Notes under the pieces: model-generated
Told to the model about the DNA's origin: nothing
The model's input: only the letters and a program-made list of their open reading frames with translations
Database searches by the model: none
From: Acidovorax sp. sif1233
Lineage (GTDB): Bacteria; Pseudomonadota; Gammaproteobacteria; Burkholderiales; Burkholderiaceae_C
Direction of reading: 5' to 3'
DNA length: 64,000 nucleotides
Assembly: GCF_019218755.1 (NCBI RefSeq)
Contig: NZ_JAHUWZ010000002.1
Span: 891,302 to 955,301, forward strand
Made by a program: the position numbers and the translations under genes
In this document: piece after piece, positions 1 to 8,283 of the stretch
Numbering within the stretch: the first letter of the stretch is position 1
Layout: every line of letters begins with the position of its first letter

Positions 1-476
1 GGAGAAACAAGGCAAAGTTTGAATCCAGCATCTTTTAATCTGCCCGCTTCTTCTTCTTCCAATGAAAAATGCGTGAAGCAGTCCACCCAGACCCAATCAA
101 CTTTACCAGCCAAAGATAGTGCTGTTTCGATGGATTCAAATTCTGAAACTCGTACCGCGCAACGTCTTTCGCCAGCATTAGACCACTTAATCATAAATGG
201 AAACGATTGATCTAGAAAGAAATAATTAGATATGCCGTTGGATTTCATCAATGAGATGAGATATGGCTCCAACCCCTCTTCTTTCACATTGAGTATAAGA
301 GTGCCGTGTCGATATAGACCAATCCACTCCTCGAAAGATTCCCCGGGCTTGCAGGGATCATGGTGGATAATAAGTTGCCCATGATCCGTTCTGACGTCAA
401 CTTCCACACCATACTTCGAATCGGTCGATATCAACTCTGTTATTGTGTTACGACGATGAGAGATGATTTCCATCAT
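1..476 (-). CDS. Glycerophosphodiester phosphodiesterase-like protein (partial, runs off the left edge)
   Basis: Translating the minus strand gives an open frame of about 158 residues with no stop before the window edge. It begins MMEIISHRRN and carries GVEVDVR, IIHHDP and TLILNVKEEGLEP, the spacing expected of a GDPD/PI-PLC TIM barrel (HR..N, E-x-D, HHDP). The C-terminal part is missing. The start codon overlaps the stop of the glycosyltransferase upstream (ATGATGA), after a GAGG motif, so translation is probably coupled. Proteins of this kind occur in polysaccharide clusters, where they may act on phosphodiester-linked substituents; that role is inferred. The catalytic HRG motif reads HRR here, so activity is uncertain. 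Confidence 0.6.
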   Translation of the reverse strand, partial: MMEIISHRRNTITELISTDSKYGVEVDVRTDHGQLIIHHDPCKPGESFEEWIGLYRHGTLILNVKEEGLEPYLISLMKSNGISNYFFLDQSFPFMIKWSNAGERRCAVRVSEFESIETALSLAGKVDWVWVDCFTHFSLEEEEAGRLKDAGFKLCLVS

Positions 477-1168
477 TTGGCTCTTTTCCTCAATTGGAAG
501 CTGAAATCAATGGTTCTTTTTATAAATTTTTTCTTTGCTGCCCAATTTATATTCCAGTGCGAAAAGCCATGCGCTCTCTCGCCAAACGCAACCGGAAAAC
601 GATACACCTTGATCCTTTGCTCCTGAGCTTCATAGTATGCATAAAGATCAAGGGAAAAATCTGTTGGAGCACTTTCCCAAGATTCAAAGAATCTTCGCGA
701 GAACATTGTTGGCTGGGCATTGATGTCCCACATCGGACGCATGAGAAGTACTGTTTCAAACATACTCATTCCAACAGTAAAAAATACATCCATAATGGGC
801 CGACCATAACGGCGCCCTTTTACAAATATATCTTCTCCATGCTTTTCAAACAGATCAAGACCGGAAAGTACGTCCTGGGGGTCTGTTTGCATATCGGCAT
901 GAGTCCATCCTAGTAGGCTTCCTCGCGCCGCCTTCAACCCGGCAATAATACCGTATCCGTATCCTTGATTGATTTCAACACGAGTACTTCTGCACCCGCG
1001 ATACGAGGGAAGCAACCGATCGAGCACCTCACCCGTATTGTCAGTGGAACCATTGTCCACGAGAATGACCTCAATATTCTCACTTTCTGTCAGTGTCTTG
1101 CAGCGATCCAGAAGTAACGGGATATTTTTTGCCTCGTTATAACAGGGAATGACCAAGGAAAATTTCAT
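473..1168 (-). CDS. Family 2 glycosyltransferase (DPM1-like)
   Basis: This 231-residue protein is a GT-A fold glycosyltransferase. MKFSLVIPCYNEAKNI opens the nucleotide-binding strand, VDNGSTDNT follows at about residue 37, and HADMQTDP (about 90) is the metal- and substrate-binding DxD-type motif. The compact length without membrane helices resembles dolichol/undecaprenyl-phosphate mannose or glucose transferases, which load a lipid carrier at the cytoplasmic face. The upstream neighbour is a GtrA-like flippase whose stop overlaps this start by four bases (ATGA). Carrier glycosylation followed by flipping is therefore the likely job. The sugar is unknown. Confidence 0.85.
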   Translation of the reverse strand: MKFSLVIPCYNEAKNIPLLLDRCKTLTESENIEVILVDNGSTDNTGEVLDRLLPSYRGCRSTRVEINQGYGYGIIAGLKAARGSLLGWTHADMQTDPQDVLSGLDLFEKHGEDIFVKGRRYGRPIMDVFFTVGMSMFETVLLMRPMWDINAQPTMFSRRFFESWESAPTDFSLDLYAYYEAQEQRIKVYRFPVAFGERAHGFSHWNINWAAKKKFIKRTIDFSFQLRKRAK

Positions 1169-1569
1169 TGGGGCCTCCCCGCAGTGCGACTGCGGAAAAC
1201 GAAAAATTTCATACCCAAAAAATTAAGACAAGCCGAAAACCCTGTTGCAACAATGAATGCAATATTTATTACAAAAGTATTTGCTCTAAAGAATTTCAGC
1301 ATCAATGAGTTGACAACAACATTGGCAAGAAGTGTCCCTGCATATAACATTGCGAATCGCCACATAGTGCCGGATACCTTCGGCTTATGACCAAAGGTCC
1401 AGATTCGATTCGCGAAGTATGCAAACAAAGTTCCTGCCAAAAATCCAATTGTTTTTGCCATTTCGACCCTGGTCAATTCCAAAGCGACAATACTGCGGTA
1501 AGTCAAAAAATCCAGGATAACTGTAGTCACGCCGACAACCAGAAATATCGTCAACTCGCGTCTAAGCAT
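1165..1569 (-). CDS. GtrA-like membrane protein
   Basis: This 134-residue protein has four predicted hydrophobic helices (about residues 7-27, 36-53, 72-92 and 100-122) and the family signature around FLAGTLFAYFANRIWTF, including the FxxNRxWTF motif. GtrA proteins are thought to flip undecaprenyl-phosphate-linked glucose or related sugars across the inner membrane. The gene overlaps both neighbours, by 8 bp with the nucleotidyltransferase and 4 bp with the glycosyltransferase, which indicates one translationally coupled operon. Confidence 0.85.
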   Translation of the reverse strand: MLRRELTIFLVVGVTTVILDFLTYRSIVALELTRVEMAKTIGFLAGTLFAYFANRIWTFGHKPKVSGTMWRFAMLYAGTLLANVVVNSLMLKFFRANTFVINIAFIVATGFSACLNFLGMKFFVFRSRTAGRPQ

Positions 1570-3295
1570 GCGGATCTTTCGGCAATTCGGGAATGATTGC
1601 TTGGTAGCCTCGCTCTAGGACCGCCACTTGCTCGGGAGGTATGCGGGGGTCTAGGCCCAGCCGATAAGGGTGGCTCGTCCATTTGTGAAAACAGGATTGC
1701 CAGTATTCGAAAGTTTTCAGATCCGCCGGGGTACCCCAGCATAAGTAACTGTCTACCTCAAAAAGATGGCATCGCAAGCCGAGCGCGATCGCGTCATTAA
1801 TGAGGGAATCAATATAAAATTCGCCGTTAACCCGGCCATCACGCTCAAGGAGTCGCTCGTAGGCGCGTCGGTAATCCGCTTCACGACGGAAGGTGAAAGT
1901 TCCCAAGACCACGGGGTCAGAGGCAGGCGCATCCAGTGGTTTTTTTACCGAAATATGCTTGACTATGCCATCTTCTGCATCTATCCATCCGAACATATTC
2001 GGATGACGCGTGGCGTTCGGATATGACCGGATACCCCAAACAATCACGTCGACCTGAGGATCGTTTGCAAGCCTGGAGAAGATATCCATATCATAGAGCG
2101 CTCCGTTGTCACAAGCACCAATGGTGATTGGAGTCATGCTTTGCCCTCGCTCTTGCACCAGTGCCTCCACACCAATTGACGCGGTACATGCTTGGCCTTC
2201 CGTAACATGATCGACTTTTTTAATGATCGCGTCGGGATATAGGTTTTTTAGCTCATCAACTATATTCTCGTATCCTGCCATATCCGATCGAAGGACAAAA
2301 ACGTGCTGCTCTGCGCTGGGGAGATCATGAGTAGCCTGAGCCACCATCGATCGACCCGAGACTGGAATAAGAGGCTTAGTCTGGACGTAACCCTCGTTCA
2401 CAAAACGCTGGCCCAATCCAGCCATGGGGATTACCAGAGCCCCACGTGGGACAGATTTATTCTTCGGTGGCGCAATCAAAGCTTTGAATACTCTTGACCA
2501 GGCATTGTATTCTTCAACATCCTCGGGTGTACCCCACTGCATGAAGTGCTGCAATGGATAAACTGCTACCGATTTTCCATCTTCAACCAGTACTTTGCAA
2601 GAAAGGCTTACATAATATTCGCCCCCAACATTCAGATCCCGATCAATCACCGCGTCAAATGCCCGGCTCATAAGCTGTGCAGATGAAAAATAATATGTAC
2701 CACTTGATGCATACTCATTCATGCGGTCGGATGTGTATGGTTTCTTTTCCTGGATATCCTGCATCCATCCGTCTTTTTCGAGCATGTATGCGTAGTTTGT
2801 ATTCCCCAACGAATGCGGATGAAATCCTTTATAGGCTGGTACAGCTCCTGAACAGCCCGTCTGTTTAACAAAATCCTTAAAGTTATGCCAATCCCAGTAA
2901 CACGTGAAATCACAATAATTAATGACTACTTCCTGCTTTGGGTCAAGCAGATGTGCAACTTGACGAATCGCATTTACCGGACCGAGCTTGTGCGGCGGTA
3001 TGCCAACAATTTTTCCTGATGGGCAATATTGCCGCAAAATTGCTTCCATACGGTATGATGGCTCATCCAGATGTGCCTGATTGCAGATAAAAACGAAGTT
3101 TTCTTCACCCGGGAACATGTCAATGACATGCGCCACAATCGGTTTTCCTTCAATTTCTATCAGTGGTTTCGGAACTTCATAACCGGCGCGACGAAATCTT
3201 TCTCCAAAACCTGACATAGGGATAACTATTTGCAAAGTTCGCCTCTTAATGTTTAAAATTCTCATGCAATATGCGGGTCCAGCAAATTGCGACAT
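1562..3295 (-). CDS. Tandem two-domain nucleotidyltransferase (sugar-nucleotide synthesis)
   Basis: The 577 residues comprise two homologous NTP-transferase domains. Domain 1 (about 20-265) starts VIPMSGFGERFRRAGY followed by VPKPLIEIEGKPI; domain 2 (about 285-555) starts VIPMAGLGQRFVNEGY followed by TKPLIPVSG. Both keep the G-x-G-x-R-F nucleotide loop and the KPL lysine, and both end in a (C/M)QWGTP or LCWGTP motif. Single-domain relatives make NDP-sugars or CDP-alditols; a duplicated enzyme of this length is unusual. The start at 3295 follows AAGAGAG; MRILNIKRR at 3262 is an alternative. It is the first gene of the polysaccharide operon. Base composition is visibly less GC-rich than from 4 kb onward, which suggests transfer. 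Confidence 0.75.
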   Translation of the reverse strand: MSQFAGPAYCMRILNIKRRTLQIVIPMSGFGERFRRAGYEVPKPLIEIEGKPIVAHVIDMFPGEENFVFICNQAHLDEPSYRMEAILRQYCPSGKIVGIPPHKLGPVNAIRQVAHLLDPKQEVVINYCDFTCYWDWHNFKDFVKQTGCSGAVPAYKGFHPHSLGNTNYAYMLEKDGWMQDIQEKKPYTSDRMNEYASSGTYYFSSAQLMSRAFDAVIDRDLNVGGEYYVSLSCKVLVEDGKSVAVYPLQHFMQWGTPEDVEEYNAWSRVFKALIAPPKNKSVPRGALVIPMAGLGQRFVNEGYVQTKPLIPVSGRSMVAQATHDLPSAEQHVFVLRSDMAGYENIVDELKNLYPDAIIKKVDHVTEGQACTASIGVEALVQERGQSMTPITIGACDNGALYDMDIFSRLANDPQVDVIVWGIRSYPNATRHPNMFGWIDAEDGIVKHISVKKPLDAPASDPVVLGTFTFRREADYRRAYERLLERDGRVNGEFYIDSLINDAIALGLRCHLFEVDSYLCWGTPADLKTFEYWQSCFHKWTSHPYRLGLDPRIPPEQVAVLERGYQAIIPELPKDPHA

Positions 3296-3993
3296 GCTCT
3301 CTTCATCCCACTAACACACTTATCGTGCAGAGAACTGCGCAGTTCAATCTTGTGCCGGCCGACACCGGTTATCAATCGGTCTATGGACAAGGCAGACACC
3401 GTTCCCCCCACAGTGGTTGAACACCCTCGGAGAGGACTGGCAAGTTGCACATAGGGTGATCTCACGGACATGCATAGACTCACATGCGGTAGAGCCGCTC
3501 ATTGATTTCGAACGCATGCGCCCCAGTCCTGTCCGCAGCGCTTCCCCTAGGGTTTGCCAGATGTCACGACTTGCTTGATCATAGCTTCGGAGCAGCCTGC
3601 CGAAGCCTAAGACCATCGGCGCGTGCTGCGCCTGTCTCGTTCTTCTCCTCCATGCCGCACAAAGGGCAAGAGGCATGCAGCAAGCGGAGAGAGTCCTCCA
3701 GGTCAATATCTCGCTTTCAACGTCGACCTTATGTCAAGCGTTCGACGCTACTCGATTGGTTTTACGCATTTTTTGCTTTTATTGCCATCAGTTTCGTTAA
3801 ATTGCTGCACAGGAGTTGGAGTACAAAGCTGACAGTGGTAAATCGCTTGTTGTTAAACAGGTACTGACAACAACGGTTCGCCCGCCGTCCCAAAACGATG
3901 ACTGTGGGTGGAGCCAGTTCCGAACGCTTACACTGGCGCGCCACTGACGCCATGCATGCACTTGCGTCCCTCGTTAGATTACTAAGGAATTCC
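3296..3993. other. Intergenic region without a recognisable gene
   Basis: About 700 bases lie between the divergent polysaccharide operon and the FKBP gene. Several open frames of 70-120 codons exist on both strands, but none shows a recognisable motif, a convincing ribosome binding site, or codon use like its neighbours. The stretch from about 3720 to 3870 is AT-rich and probably carries promoters. A decayed gene cannot be excluded. Confidence 0.4.
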
Positions 3994-4407
3994 GTGCGCC
4001 TCTCCTCTTCCCTCATACTTGCCGGCTCGCTGGCCGCTTCATTTTTCTGCGCGCACGCACGGGTTCAGGGCCCGGTGACCACGGCCAGCGGCCTGGTCTA
4101 TGAGTCCCTCAAGGAAGGCACGGGCGAATCGCCCAAGGCCACCGACACGGTGAAGGTGCACTACAAGGGCACGTTCCTGGACGGCAAGGAATTCGACAGC
4201 TCCTACAAGCGCGGCGAGCCCACCGAGTTCCCGCTCAACCGCGTGATCCCCTGCTGGACCGAAGGCGTGCAGCGCATGAAACCCGGCGGCAAGGCCAAGC
4301 TGACCTGCCCGGCAGCGATTGCCTATGGCGAGCGCGGCGCTGGCGGGGTGATTCCGCCCAACAGCACGCTCAACTTCGAGATCGAGCTGATCTCGGTGCG
4401 CAAGTAA
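3994..4407 (+). CDS. Secreted FKBP-type peptidyl-prolyl cis-trans isomerase
   Basis: Starting at GTG 3994, six bases after AAGGA, this is 137 residues with a signal peptide (VRLSSSLILAGSLAASFFCAHA) and one FKBP domain (about 45-137). VKVHYKGTFLDGKEFDSS, the GVQRMKPGGKAKLTCP segment and AYGERGAGGVIPPNSTL, ending LNFEIELISV, are typical of the family. It should catalyse proline isomerisation during protein folding in the periplasm. The open frame extends 32 codons upstream, but that part has no ribosome binding site and would bury the signal peptide. The MerR gene begins 8 bp downstream, so the two may be co-transcribed. Confidence 0.9.
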   Translation: MRLSSSLILAGSLAASFFCAHARVQGPVTTASGLVYESLKEGTGESPKATDTVKVHYKGTFLDGKEFDSSYKRGEPTEFPLNRVIPCWTEGVQRMKPGGKAKLTCPAAIAYGERGAGGVIPPNSTLNFEIELISVRK

Positions 4408-4415
4408 GAAGACCC

Positions 4416-5477
4416 ATGCTGCTGAAGGTCGGTGACCTCGCGCGGCGCACCGGCCTCACGGTGCGCACGCTGCACCACTACGACGAAATCGGGCTGCTCA
4501 AGCCCTCGGGCCGGTCGGACGCCGGCTACCGGCTGTACAGCCAGGCCGACGTGCAGCGGCTGCATGGCATCCAGACCATGCGGCAGATGGGCCTGCCGCT
4601 CAGCGACATCGGCGACCTGCTGGTGGGCGACACCATGGCGCCCGAGCGCATCATCGGCCAGCAGATCCGCGCGCTCGACCAACAGATATCACAAGCCACC
4701 GAACTGCGCGGCCGCCTGACCATGCTGCGCGATGGCCTGATGGCAGGGGCCGAGCCCGACATGGGCAACTGGCTCGAAGCGCTGGCGCTCATGACGACCT
4801 ATGGCAAGTACTTCAGCTCGGCCGAGCTCAAGCAGATCTTCACCAACTGGAGCCTGATCGAAGCCGACTGGCTGGTCGTGAAGGACCTGGTGCAGAGCGC
4901 CATGGACCGCCAGCTGCCGCCCGACGCCCCGGAGGTGCAGGCGCTGGCGTACCGCTGGATGGCGCTGATGCTGCACTGGATGGGCGGCGACATGGACCTG
5001 CTGGAGCGCTGGGGCCACATGTTCCGCACCGAGCCCACCACCCACGGCCGCAACCATGCGCCGCCGGGCGAAATGATCGAGTACGTCGAAGTCGCCATCA
5101 AGCTGCGCATGAACCTGCTCGACAAGTACCTGACCCGCGACGACCTGCGCGCGCTGGGCCATGTGCCCCACACCCAGTGGGCGGCGCTGGAGTGCTCGGT
5201 GCAGCAACTGCTGGCGCGCGGAGTGGCCCCGCAGCACGCCGACGCTGCGGCGGCGGCACGGCGCTGGGATGCGCTGTTCGGCCAGCTGACACGCAACGAT
5301 GCGGCGCTGCGCCAGAAGCTGCTCACCGCGTCGATGCAGGAGCCCTTGCTGCAGGCGGGCTCGCCACTGAGCGCGCCCGTGCGTGCGTACCTGCACGCTG
5401 CCCTCGCCCACGTGCATGCCGCCGCTGCGGGGCCAGCCGCGCCACCCATCCGTAAAAAAGCAGTAAAAATCGCTTGA
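4416..5477 (+). CDS. MerR-family regulator with TipAS-like effector domain
   Basis: The 353 residues begin with a MerR winged helix-turn-helix (VGDLARRTGLTVRTLHHYDEIGLL, about 4-30, then RLYSQADVQRL), a dimerisation coiled coil (about 75-110), and a large helical C-terminal region (about 125-330) of the TipAS/SkgA drug- or stress-sensing type. MerR regulators twist promoters that have an over-long spacer. Such a promoter with a perfect palindrome lies at the end of this gene, in front of the acyltransferase and MFS genes, which makes those genes the likely targets. The C-terminal tail is Lys/Ala-rich (RKKAVKIA). Confidence 0.8.
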   Translation: MLLKVGDLARRTGLTVRTLHHYDEIGLLKPSGRSDAGYRLYSQADVQRLHGIQTMRQMGLPLSDIGDLLVGDTMAPERIIGQQIRALDQQISQATELRGRLTMLRDGLMAGAEPDMGNWLEALALMTTYGKYFSSAELKQIFTNWSLIEADWLVVKDLVQSAMDRQLPPDAPEVQALAYRWMALMLHWMGGDMDLLERWGHMFRTEPTTHGRNHAPPGEMIEYVEVAIKLRMNLLDKYLTRDDLRALGHVPHTQWAALECSVQQLLARGVAPQHADAAAAARRWDALFGQLTRNDAALRQKLLTASMQEPLLQAGSPLSAPVRAYLHAALAHVHAAAAGPAAPPIRKKAVKIA

Positions 5478-5504
5478 CCCTCACGCAACGTGAGGCTTGA
5501 CAGT
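5474..5504 (+). promoter_or_regulatory. MerR-type promoter/operator with perfect inverted repeat
   Basis: A -35 box TTGACC (5474-5479) is followed by CCTCACG-CAA-CGTGAGG (5479-5495), a perfect 7-bp dyad, and, with a 19-bp spacer, by GACAGT (5499-5504) as a weak -10. A long spacer filled by a dyad is the hallmark of MerR-family promoters. It overlaps the stop of the MerR gene and would transcribe the acyltransferase and MFS genes. Confidence 0.6.
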
Positions 5505-5526
5505 CGGTCTTCTGACAGACCGACCC

Positions 5527-6816
5527 ATGACTGCCGACCCTTCCTCTCCCGTTCTCCCCGCGTCCCCTGCCGCCGCAGGGCGCCTGCACGCGCTGGACCA
5601 CCTGCGCGCCACCATGATGTGGCTGGGCATCGTGCTGCACGCATCCATCGCGTACATGGCAGCCCCCTCGCCCCTGCCCTGGCACGACGACCTGTCCACG
5701 CCCGTGGCCGACCTGCTGGTGGCGGTGATCCACGCGTTTCGCATGCCGCTGTTCTTCATCCTGGCGGGGTTCTTCGTGGCACTGCTGGTGCAGCAGCGTG
5801 GGCTGGCCGGCATGGCCCGCCACCGCGTGCGCCGCCTGGGCCTGCCGTTCGCGGTGTTCTGGCCGCCGCTGTTCATCGCCACCACCCTGCTCGGGCTGAT
5901 GTTCCTGCACCGCATGGCGCACGGCACCTGGGGTGTGGACCGCAGCCTGCTGCCCCGGGGCCCCAACGTGCCGCAAGGCCCGCCCACCATGCACCTGTGG
6001 TTCCTGTGGATGCTGCTGTGGCTGACCTTGCTCACCCCACCGGTGTGGGCCATGGCCCGGGCGCTGCCACAGTCCGCGCAGCGCGCCCTGCAGGCCATCG
6101 CGGCATGGCTGTGCGCATCGCCGGTGGGTGGGGTGGTGCTCACGCTGCCGCTGGCCTGGATCGGCGCGCACTACGACCACGGCATCGTCACACCCAGTGG
6201 GTCCTTCCTGCCGCCGCTTGCGGAATGGGTGCACAACTGCCTGTTCTATGCATTCGGCCTGTGCCTGTACGCCCAGCGGCGACGGCTCATGGCGCGCTAC
6301 GAACGGCTGTGGCCGGTGTTCGCCGCCGCGGGTCTTGCGTGCTTCGTGGTGACCGGGTTTCTGTCGGAGATATTGGCCCAGCCCGAAGCATCGGCCTTCG
6401 CGCTGGTGCTGCTGACCGGTGGCTTCACCGACGTGCTGGCCGCGCCCGTGTCGGCCACCCGGCACCTCCAGTTCTGGATGGCGCTGGCCTACAACGCGGC
6501 GTCCTGGCTGTGGAGCTTTGCGCTCATCGGCCTGTTTCTGCGGCATGTGGCGCGGCCCAGGGCCTGGCTGGCCTACCTGGCAGACAGCGCGTACTGGGTG
6601 TACCTGGTGCACCTGCCGCTGACGGTGGGCTTTGGCGCGCTGCTGTACGGCGTGCCGATCCCCGCGACGGCCAAGATCTTTCTCAACGTGCTGGCGACCA
6701 CAGCCCTGTGTTTGGCCAGCTATCACTTGTGTGTCCGCTTTACCGCGGTGGGCCAGTTGCTCAACGGCCACCGCCATTCCCGCCCCTACCCTGGAGAACC
6801 TGCCCATGCCCACTGA
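5527..6816 (+). CDS. Acyltransferase family 3 membrane protein
   Basis: From ATG 5527 this is 429 residues. HALDHLRATMMWLGIVLHASIAY at the N-terminus contains the LDxLRxxxxxxxxxxH pattern of acyltransferase-3 (OafA/OpgC-like) proteins, followed by about ten hydrophobic helices, MPLFFILAGFF, and a conserved MHLWFLWMLLW stretch. Such enzymes O-acylate cell-surface or exported molecules in the inner membrane. The longer TTG start at 5497 would fall inside the predicted promoter, so 5527 is preferred. The end overlaps the MFS gene by 11 bp. Co-transcription with an efflux pump under a MerR sensor suggests detoxification or envelope adaptation, but the substrate is unknown. Confidence 0.8.
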   Translation: MTADPSSPVLPASPAAAGRLHALDHLRATMMWLGIVLHASIAYMAAPSPLPWHDDLSTPVADLLVAVIHAFRMPLFFILAGFFVALLVQQRGLAGMARHRVRRLGLPFAVFWPPLFIATTLLGLMFLHRMAHGTWGVDRSLLPRGPNVPQGPPTMHLWFLWMLLWLTLLTPPVWAMARALPQSAQRALQAIAAWLCASPVGGVVLTLPLAWIGAHYDHGIVTPSGSFLPPLAEWVHNCLFYAFGLCLYAQRRRLMARYERLWPVFAAAGLACFVVTGFLSEILAQPEASAFALVLLTGGFTDVLAAPVSATRHLQFWMALAYNAASWLWSFALIGLFLRHVARPRAWLAYLADSAYWVYLVHLPLTVGFGALLYGVPIPATAKIFLNVLATTALCLASYHLCVRFTAVGQLLNGHRHSRPYPGEPAHAH

Positions 6817-8176
6817 CACCCCCACCCGCGACAATCCGCCGCCGCGCACCGAGCATGCCCAGCCCGCCCCGGCAAACGGGGACCCGCGCGCCGTGCTGCT
6901 CAAGGACCGCAACTTCCGCTGGCTGACCGGCGGCGCATTCCTCTCGATGCTGGGCGACCAGTTCACGCTCATCGCCCTGCCCTGGCTGGTGCTGCAGATG
7001 GCCGGCGACACGCTGGTGCTGGGCACCGTGCTGGCGCTCATCAGCGTGCCGCGCGCGCTGTTCATCCTGATCGGCGGTGCGCTGGTGGACCGCCACTCGC
7101 CCAAGCAGGTGCTGATGATCACCAAGTACATCAATCTGGTGCTGCTGGCCGTGCTGGCCGCCCTGGTGCTGGCCGGCAGCCTGACGCTGTGGATGGTGTA
7201 CGCGCTGTCGCTGGGCATTGGCCTGGCCACGGCGTTCAGCATCCCGGCGGGGGTCGCGATGATGCCGCACGTGGTGGCCCGCCACCAGCTGCAGGCCGCC
7301 AATGGCGTGAACCTGGGCCTGCGCCAGCTCACGATGTTCCTGGGCCCGCTGCTCGCGGGCCTGCTCATCGCGCTGTTTGGCGACGCCGCCACGGCCGGCG
7401 CCGGCGGCCATGGCGGCACCCGCGCCAACGCCACCGGCATTGGCCTGGCCTTCGCGCTGGACGCACTGAGCTTTGCGCTGTCGGCCTGGACGCTCTCCAA
7501 GGTGCGCACCCACGGCGGCACGCCACAGCCCGCGGCGGCCCCGCAGGCCGTGCTGTCATCGGTGGCGCAAGGACTGGTTCATTTCTGGCGCGACGGCGAG
7601 CTGCGCACCTGCTTTCTCTACTGGAGCGCCATTGCCCTGTTCATCATGGGCCCCATCCACATCGCCATCCCGGTGCTGGCCAGCAGCACGCCGCAGCTGG
7701 GCGCGGCGGCCTTCGGCATCATGGTGGGCGCCCATGGCGCGGGAACATTGCTGGGCATGGTGGTGTCCGGCATGGTGCCCCGGCTGCGCATCGGCAGCCT
7801 GGGCATGACCATCCTCGCGTTCGATGCGGTCATCGGCGCCCTGTTCATGCCCATGGGCCTGATCACGGCCGTGTGGCAGGGCTCTGTGCTGATGCTCGCC
7901 ATCGGCCTGCTGGGCGGCTTCATGCAGGTGAGCGTGTTCACCTGGATCCAGCAGCGCGTGCCTCCCGCGCTGCTGGGCCGCGCGATGAGCCTGTTCATGT
8001 TCATCTTCATGGGCCTGGCACCCATCTCCGCCGCCGTCACGGGCTGGGTGATGAAGAGCATCACGCTGGCCCAGCTGTTCGCGGCCAGCGGCGGCACGCT
8101 GGTCGTGCTGGCGGCGCTGGCCTTCGTGCTGACGCCCATGCGCCGCGTGAGCGATGCACCTGCGGCGGTGCGCTGA
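6806..8176 (+). CDS. Major facilitator superfamily exporter
   Basis: Starting at ATG 6806, eight bases after GGAGA, this is 456 residues with a disordered Pro-rich N-terminus of about 30 residues and twelve predicted membrane helices. FRWLTGGAFLSMLGDQFTLIALPWL begins helix 1, and GGALVDRHSPKQVLM is the MFS loop 2-3 motif (GxLxDRxxxK). The N-terminal half resembles EntS/MefA-like exporters (MFS_3). A long Gly/Ala/Thr linker near residue 200 is unusual but within variation. It is the second gene of the MerR-controlled operon, so a drug or metabolite efflux role is inferred. Confidence 0.85.
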   Translation: MPTDTPTRDNPPPRTEHAQPAPANGDPRAVLLKDRNFRWLTGGAFLSMLGDQFTLIALPWLVLQMAGDTLVLGTVLALISVPRALFILIGGALVDRHSPKQVLMITKYINLVLLAVLAALVLAGSLTLWMVYALSLGIGLATAFSIPAGVAMMPHVVARHQLQAANGVNLGLRQLTMFLGPLLAGLLIALFGDAATAGAGGHGGTRANATGIGLAFALDALSFALSAWTLSKVRTHGGTPQPAAAPQAVLSSVAQGLVHFWRDGELRTCFLYWSAIALFIMGPIHIAIPVLASSTPQLGAAAFGIMVGAHGAGTLLGMVVSGMVPRLRIGSLGMTILAFDAVIGALFMPMGLITAVWQGSVLMLAIGLLGGFMQVSVFTWIQQRVPPALLGRAMSLFMFIFMGLAPISAAVTGWVMKSITLAQLFAASGGTLVVLAALAFVLTPMRRVSDAPAAVR

Positions 8177-8186
8177 AACCCCAGAA

Positions 8187-8217
8187 CCCGGCCGCACCCA
8201 GGAAGGGGGCGGCCGGG
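8187..8217. terminator. Hairpin between convergent genes
   Basis: CCCGGCCGC (8187-8195) pairs with GCGGCCGGG (8209-8217) across a 13-base loop, between the stop codons of the MFS and nitroreductase genes. There is no T-run, so it is at best a weak or factor-assisted terminator. Confidence 0.4.
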
Positions 8218-8283
8218 AGGGTCGGTATACGAGGCCTGGGACAAGCTGCCTAGCGCAGGCGCACGCGGGAAACCCCGCCGGGC

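Noticed and set aside
3344..3706. A 120-codon minus-strand frame and a 121-codon plus-strand frame in the 3.3-3.9 kb gap
   Set aside because: They overlap each other, lack ribosome binding sites and have no recognisable domain.
5323..7521. A 732-codon open frame on the minus strand opposite MerR, acyltransferase and MFS genes
   Set aside because: It is a GC-driven shadow: low-complexity His/Gln/Arg-rich sequence with no motif, overlapping three well-supported genes on the other strand.
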